This document shows positions 59,445-64,000 of a stretch of 64,000 nucleotides of DNA, in pieces (position 1 is the stretch's first letter; the number at the start of each line of letters is the position of its first letter). Source of the stretch: Muscardinus avellanarius (Eukaryota; Chordata; Mammalia; Rodentia; Gliridae); assembly GCA_963383645.1 (NCBI GenBank), contig OY726569.1:77656135-77720134 (forward strand), written 5' to 3'. The translations under genes were made by a program, and so were the position numbers. The notes under the pieces are model-generated. The model made no database searches. It saw nothing but the letters and a program-made list of their open reading frames with translations, and had not been told where the DNA came from.

Positions 59445-59585
59445 GATGGTAAAGAGCTTGACTTCTGGAGGCAGGCTGGCCTGTGTTCAGACACTCTGAG
59501 ACACACTAGCTATCTCTCCTTCCTCATCTGTGAAGTGCTGACAATGGGGTGACTGTGACAATTAAAGGTAATGCATATATTGCAA
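59445..59585 (+). repeat. MIR relic
   Basis: GACTTCTGGAGGCAGGCTGG at the left, TCCTCATCTGTGAAGTG in the middle and GGTAATGCATATA at the right follow the MIR consensus order. Confidence 0.65.
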
Positions 59586-60337
59586 TCCTTGGTGCATTGA
59601 ACTTTGAAGCTATTATTAAATGAGAAATATGTTTTTAATGATTAGTAGTAATAATCTACAGTGATTAAACTCTATAATCAAAAACTAGGTACAAAGCTGG
59701 GCATGGTGGTGCACGCTTGTAATCCCAGCATTCGGGAGGCTGAGACAGAAGGATTACAGGTTCATAGCTATCCTCAGCTACTTAGTGAGGCCCTCTGCAA
59801 CTTAGTGAAACTTTTTTTCAAAATAAAGAAAAAATAGGGCTGGGGGTATAGCTTGGAGGTAGAATGCCCTTGGGTTCCATCCCCAGTCCCACAAACAATA
59901 ACAACAACAACAAAACGAGGTATAAAGTAGTTTGTTCTCAAATGATCCTCTTGAGAGAGCTGCTTAATCAAGCTCATGTTGTTTTATCAGCAACAGTGAC
60001 TATCAGTCTACATTCATCTCCTTCACTTACCTGTGAGGAGGATCTAGGTATTGTTTTCTGTCACCTATTATTTTTATTATTGTTTGTTGTTATTGCTTCT
60101 GTTATACATCCTACCCTTTACAAAAACTGAGTTTTGAGATATGAACACTAATACCAAAAGTTCGATTTGAAGATGAAAAACTGTAAACCCAGGCTGAGAG
60201 TATAGCTTAGTGACAGAGCACTTGCCCTGGGATACTGGAGGCCTTGAGTTTGATTCCTAGCACTGCAGAAAAGAAAAAGAAAAGATAGATTTAGGGTAAG
60301 GATGAAAGTAACAAAATCGTATTTTGATTAAGAATCT

Positions 60338-60479
60338 GAGATGGTAGAGCAGGATGAGGAGGAAGATGAGGAGCTGACGTCTACATATGGCACCAAACAT
60401 GTCACCATACTCTTTGTCCCTGTGACCCTCTACATGGTAGTGGTGGTAGCTGCCATCAAGTCAGTCAGCTTTTATACTC
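60338..60479 (+). pseudogene. PSEN1: Decayed partial copy of PSEN1 exon 4 inside intron 3
   Basis: 142 bases align without gaps to 61859-62000 of the real exon 4, with about 18 differences (87 percent identity by eye). It corresponds to codons 61-107: the acidic [10 protein letters not shown] stretch and the first membrane helix. The frame is open, with changes such as Cys92 to Tyr and Lys76 to Thr, and reaches a stop (TAA) three codons after homology ends. About half the changes alter the protein, so coding constraint is not evident. There is no pyrimidine-rich acceptor before it and no donor at the matching place. Flanks do not match those of exon 4, so this is a fragment, either a local duplication or part of a processed copy. 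Confidence 0.88.
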
Positions 60480-60495
60480 AAAATTAAAATCTAAG

Positions 60496-60722
60496 AGCCA
60501 GGCGCACACTTGTCATCCCACGCTTGGGAGGCTGAGACGGGAGGATCGCGCAGGTTCAAAGCCAGCCTCAGCTACTTAGTGAGGCTCTCAGCAACTTAGT
60601 GAGAGCCTGTTTCCAAATAAAATATAAATAGGGAGTATAGCCCGAAAGTACAAGGCTTCTGGGCTCCATCCTCAGTACCACAAAAAAAAAAAAAAAAAAA
60701 AAAACCCAGAAAACAAAAAAAC
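60496..60722 (+). repeat. B1-dID SINE just after the exon 4 relic
   Basis: Complete sense copy with a long A tract, flanked by TAAAATCTAAG at 60485-60495 and 60723-60733. It landed after the relic formed and lies 16 bases beyond its end. Confidence 0.9.
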
Positions 60723-61765
60723 TAAAATCTAAGAAAAGTTCTCTTGCAGTCATATATTAGTTATGTCTTGTCACCTTGTGCAGGGCATAGTTGGGTAGGC
60801 TGTTAAGGCCTAGTTGCTCTCTAGGAGATTTTTTTTCAATTGAATAGTTTTTTAGGGTACTTGTAGACATGCATGCAATTGTAGGAAATAACTCAGAGCA
60901 GCACTACTCAGATTTGGTTTTGTGTGTGTGTGGGTCTGGGGCTGGAACCCAGCGGCATTCAACCTCTGAGCTACACCCCCAGCCCTATTTTTTATTCTTT
61001 ATTTTGAAACAGGGTCTCACTGAGTTGCAAAGGGCCTCACTAAGTAGCTGAGGCTGTCCGTGAACCGCAGTCCTCCAGTATCAGCCTCCCAAATGCTGGG
61101 ATTACAAATGTGCGCCACCACGCCCGGCTGCACTACTCAGATTTGAAAGTCTGATGGCTCCTCTCCTCGCTGGTGTGCGCCTGCCAGTGGAAAACCCCTC
61201 ATGATTTTGAAGCAAGATGACTCTGCTTGCACCTGTAGCAAATAAGGTGTGGGGCTGGTCAGTGTTTGAGCCAGACCTCTAAAGATGAGCACATCATCTT
61301 GTGTTGTGAATGGAAGGAGAGAGGGAGGTGAGCCAGGACTCAGTGCCTTCAGGAGACAATGGTAAAAGATCTAGACTTTGGTCTGTGTGTATGTGGGGGA
61401 GGTTATTGGGGATTGAACCCAGGGGTAGTCTACCTCCAAACTATACTACCCAGCCCTATTTTATTCTTTATTTTGAAACAAGGCCTCACTAGGTTGATGA
61501 GAGTCTCACTATTTCTGGGACTGTTCTCAAACCTGCAATCCTCCTGTCTCAGCCTGTCAAGTACTGGAATTACAGGTATGTGCCACCACATCTGGTTGAT
61601 CTAGACTTTTGAACTACACACTGCCTGTAGTGGGCTTTCTTGCCCCAAGGTTTTAGAACTCAACTAATGACCAGTCTAATCACTGCATAATCAGTTTCTG
61701 CTGCAGAATATTTCTTATCTTGCTGAGAGTCTTGTTTCCTGACACAGTGTTTCTTGTGCTTTTAG

Positions 61766-62077
<312 letters not shown>

Positions 62078-62285
62078 TGAAGTTTCTAGCATAAGGGACC
62101 AGATTGGTTGTGATGACAGACAGAACACAAGAAGATATGCAGGCTAGAGAAATAAAAAATCTTTTGTCAGAAATATAAGTGAAACTAAAGTACTTGCAAC
62201 AGAAAAGTCCGAAGGCATTTAGCAATAGGAATGAGGGAATATTACCTCTGTAAATTAAGATTAGGTTCAGCCACTTTTTATAGGA

Positions 62286-62497
62286 CAAGAGTTGGCAAGC
62301 TGCAGCCCACAGACCCCTCTGCCTGCCTCTTATTTCCATGAGTGAACTTTCACTGGAATAAGACTGTCCATTTACTTATATTTTCTCTGTGATTGCTTTT
62401 ATGCTATAGCAGCAGAGTTGAGTGTTTGCAAGAGAGACCATGTGACCCACAAAGCTTAAGACTTGCCATTTGGTCCTTTACAGAGAGTTTATTGATT
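62286..62497 (+). mobile_element. Ancient hAT-Charlie-type DNA transposon relic
   Basis: Opens AGAGTTGGCAAGCTGCAGCC and includes AGCAGCAGAGTTGAGTGTTT, AGAGACCATGTGACCCACAA and TTTGGTCCTTTACAGAGAGT. This is the order of a common mammalian non-autonomous element with GGCAAACT-type ends. I cannot name the subfamily with certainty. Confidence 0.65.
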
Positions 62498-63167
62498 TTG
62501 TTATAGAAAACCAGAACGAGTGATACACATATTAAAAATGACACAAACGTTTTCTCTCACCCATAGAGCAATGCAGAGGTAGGCTATTCACATTGGTCTA
62601 GTGGCTCTGCGCTCGTTAAGGGCTCAGGTTCCTTCTTCTTTGACTTCTGTCCTTGTAGTTACTCAGGGTCCAGACTGGAGCCCCAGCTTTCATCCAGACA
62701 GCAGGAAGGAAGAGGGGATAGAGACATAGAACATCTCTCTCAGAATGTATGCATGTCTCAGAAGTTCTTTATACAACACCTGCTATATAGCTCATTGGCT
62801 GTTACTTGTATAGCTCATTGGCTAGCTAAGTAATAGTATTTGGTTACTAAGTAATAGTAGACTCAGTAATAGATGAAGTAAGTAATAATAGACTAAGTAA
62901 TAGCCACACCTACCTATAAAGGAGTCAGAAAGTCTTTTGGCTGGAAACATTGGCACCTGGCATAAAAGTATTTTTATGTGAGAAACAAGGGGAAGGTGGA
63001 TATTTAATGCCATATCAAGACAACTCTAATTGCAGTCACCCTGCAGGTGAAGGGCAGTATTTTTGAGCCATGTTATCTTCCTCCAACAGCCACTTCTCAA
63101 CCTAGGTAGTTAACGTGGCAGAATCAGTTACTAATATGCTGTGGGGACACATTTGACAAAGTAATTC

Positions 63168-63168
<1 letters not shown>

Positions 63169-63215
<47 letters not shown>
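63169..63215 (+). repeat. TG dinucleotide repeat
   Basis: About 23 TG units at the T-rich side of the antisense SINE that follows, in PSEN1 intron 4. Confidence 0.97.
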
Positions 63216-63219
<4 letters not shown>

Positions 63220-63664
63220 GGGAATTGAACCCGTGGGCAGTCTACCTCCAAGTTACCTACTCGGCCTTATTTTTTATCTTTATTTTGAAACAGGGTCTCA
63301 CTAAGTCAGGAAAGGCCTCACTAAGTAGTTGAGGTTGACCGCGAACCTGCGATCCTCCTGTCTCAGAGTGCAAGCGTGTGCCACCACACCCCACTCCAAA
63401 GTAATTATTTCAATATGAAGTTTCCACTAGGTGGAGCTAGTGAGTGGCTCACACAGTAAATTCATCTCTCCATAACAAAGATGTTTCCTTTTATTTTGAA
63501 GCAGTTATTTTAGAATATAGCTATTTTTGTTAGGTTAAAAATTCTGAGCTAGACTGATGAGATGGGAGAAAGTGATTTTATAAGGTATCAGTTGAATCTA
63601 AGAAAACAAAGTTATGGTGTTGGACAGAGGATGTGACTTGACATATCCATTAACACTTACCTAG

Positions 63665-64000
<336 letters not shown>

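Noticed and set aside
60338..60486. The exon 4 copy as a working alternative exon
   Set aside because: No polypyrimidine acceptor before it and no donor at the matching end; an in-frame stop follows and many changes alter the protein. Kept as a relic.

Overview
This is mammalian nuclear DNA holding the 3' half of one gene and the 5' part of the next, both on the + strand. RBM25 (splicing factor) occupies 596-17278, and PSEN1 (presenilin-1, the gamma-secretase catalytic subunit) begins in a CpG island near 31.5 kb and runs off the right edge. The exons were read by conceptual splicing. All junctions are GT-AG, the phases agree and no exon has a stop or frameshift.

The repeats point to a rodent. 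By far the commonest repeat is a roughly 200-bp dimer: a 7SL-derived B1-like head, then a shortened tRNA-Ala/ID-like tail. This matches the B1-dID family known from dormice and squirrel relatives. I infer a squirrel-related rodent, perhaps a dormouse, but cannot fix the species. I count on the order of 100 copies, many nested, covering roughly a third of the window.

Layout. 1-17278: the last ten coding exons of RBM25, about 554 codons, with the Arg/Glu/Asp-rich middle and the C-terminal PWI domain; one intron carries a nearly full-length antisense 7SK RNA pseudogene. 17279-21790: unique, SINE-poor sequence that looks like a long 3' UTR plus flank, with several possible poly(A) signals. 21960-24895: SINE-rich spacer. 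24896-30578: an IAP-like class II endogenous retrovirus with two LTRs, a 6-bp target duplication, a tRNA-Phe primer site, broken gag, deleted pol, a long env reading frame and an export element of the Mason-Pfizer CTE type. 31379-31960: PSEN1 CpG-island promoter and non-coding exon 1. 42841-43152: PSEN1 exon 2 (non-coding) and exon 3 (start codon, alternative VRSQ donor). 61766-62016 and 63691-63832: coding exons 4 and 5. Together these encode PSEN1 residues 1-160 with the same numbering as the human protein.

Most notable: the sense-oriented provirus about 0.9 kb upstream of the PSEN1 promoter; its CTE-like RNA fold; a decayed 142-bp copy of PSEN1 exon 4 lying 1.4 kb upstream of the true exon; an upstream reading frame overlapping the PSEN1 start codon; and a SINE-interrupted inverted repeat in PSEN1 intron 3. 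I found no new multi-gene system. The unusual material is retroviral, repeat-derived or regulatory.
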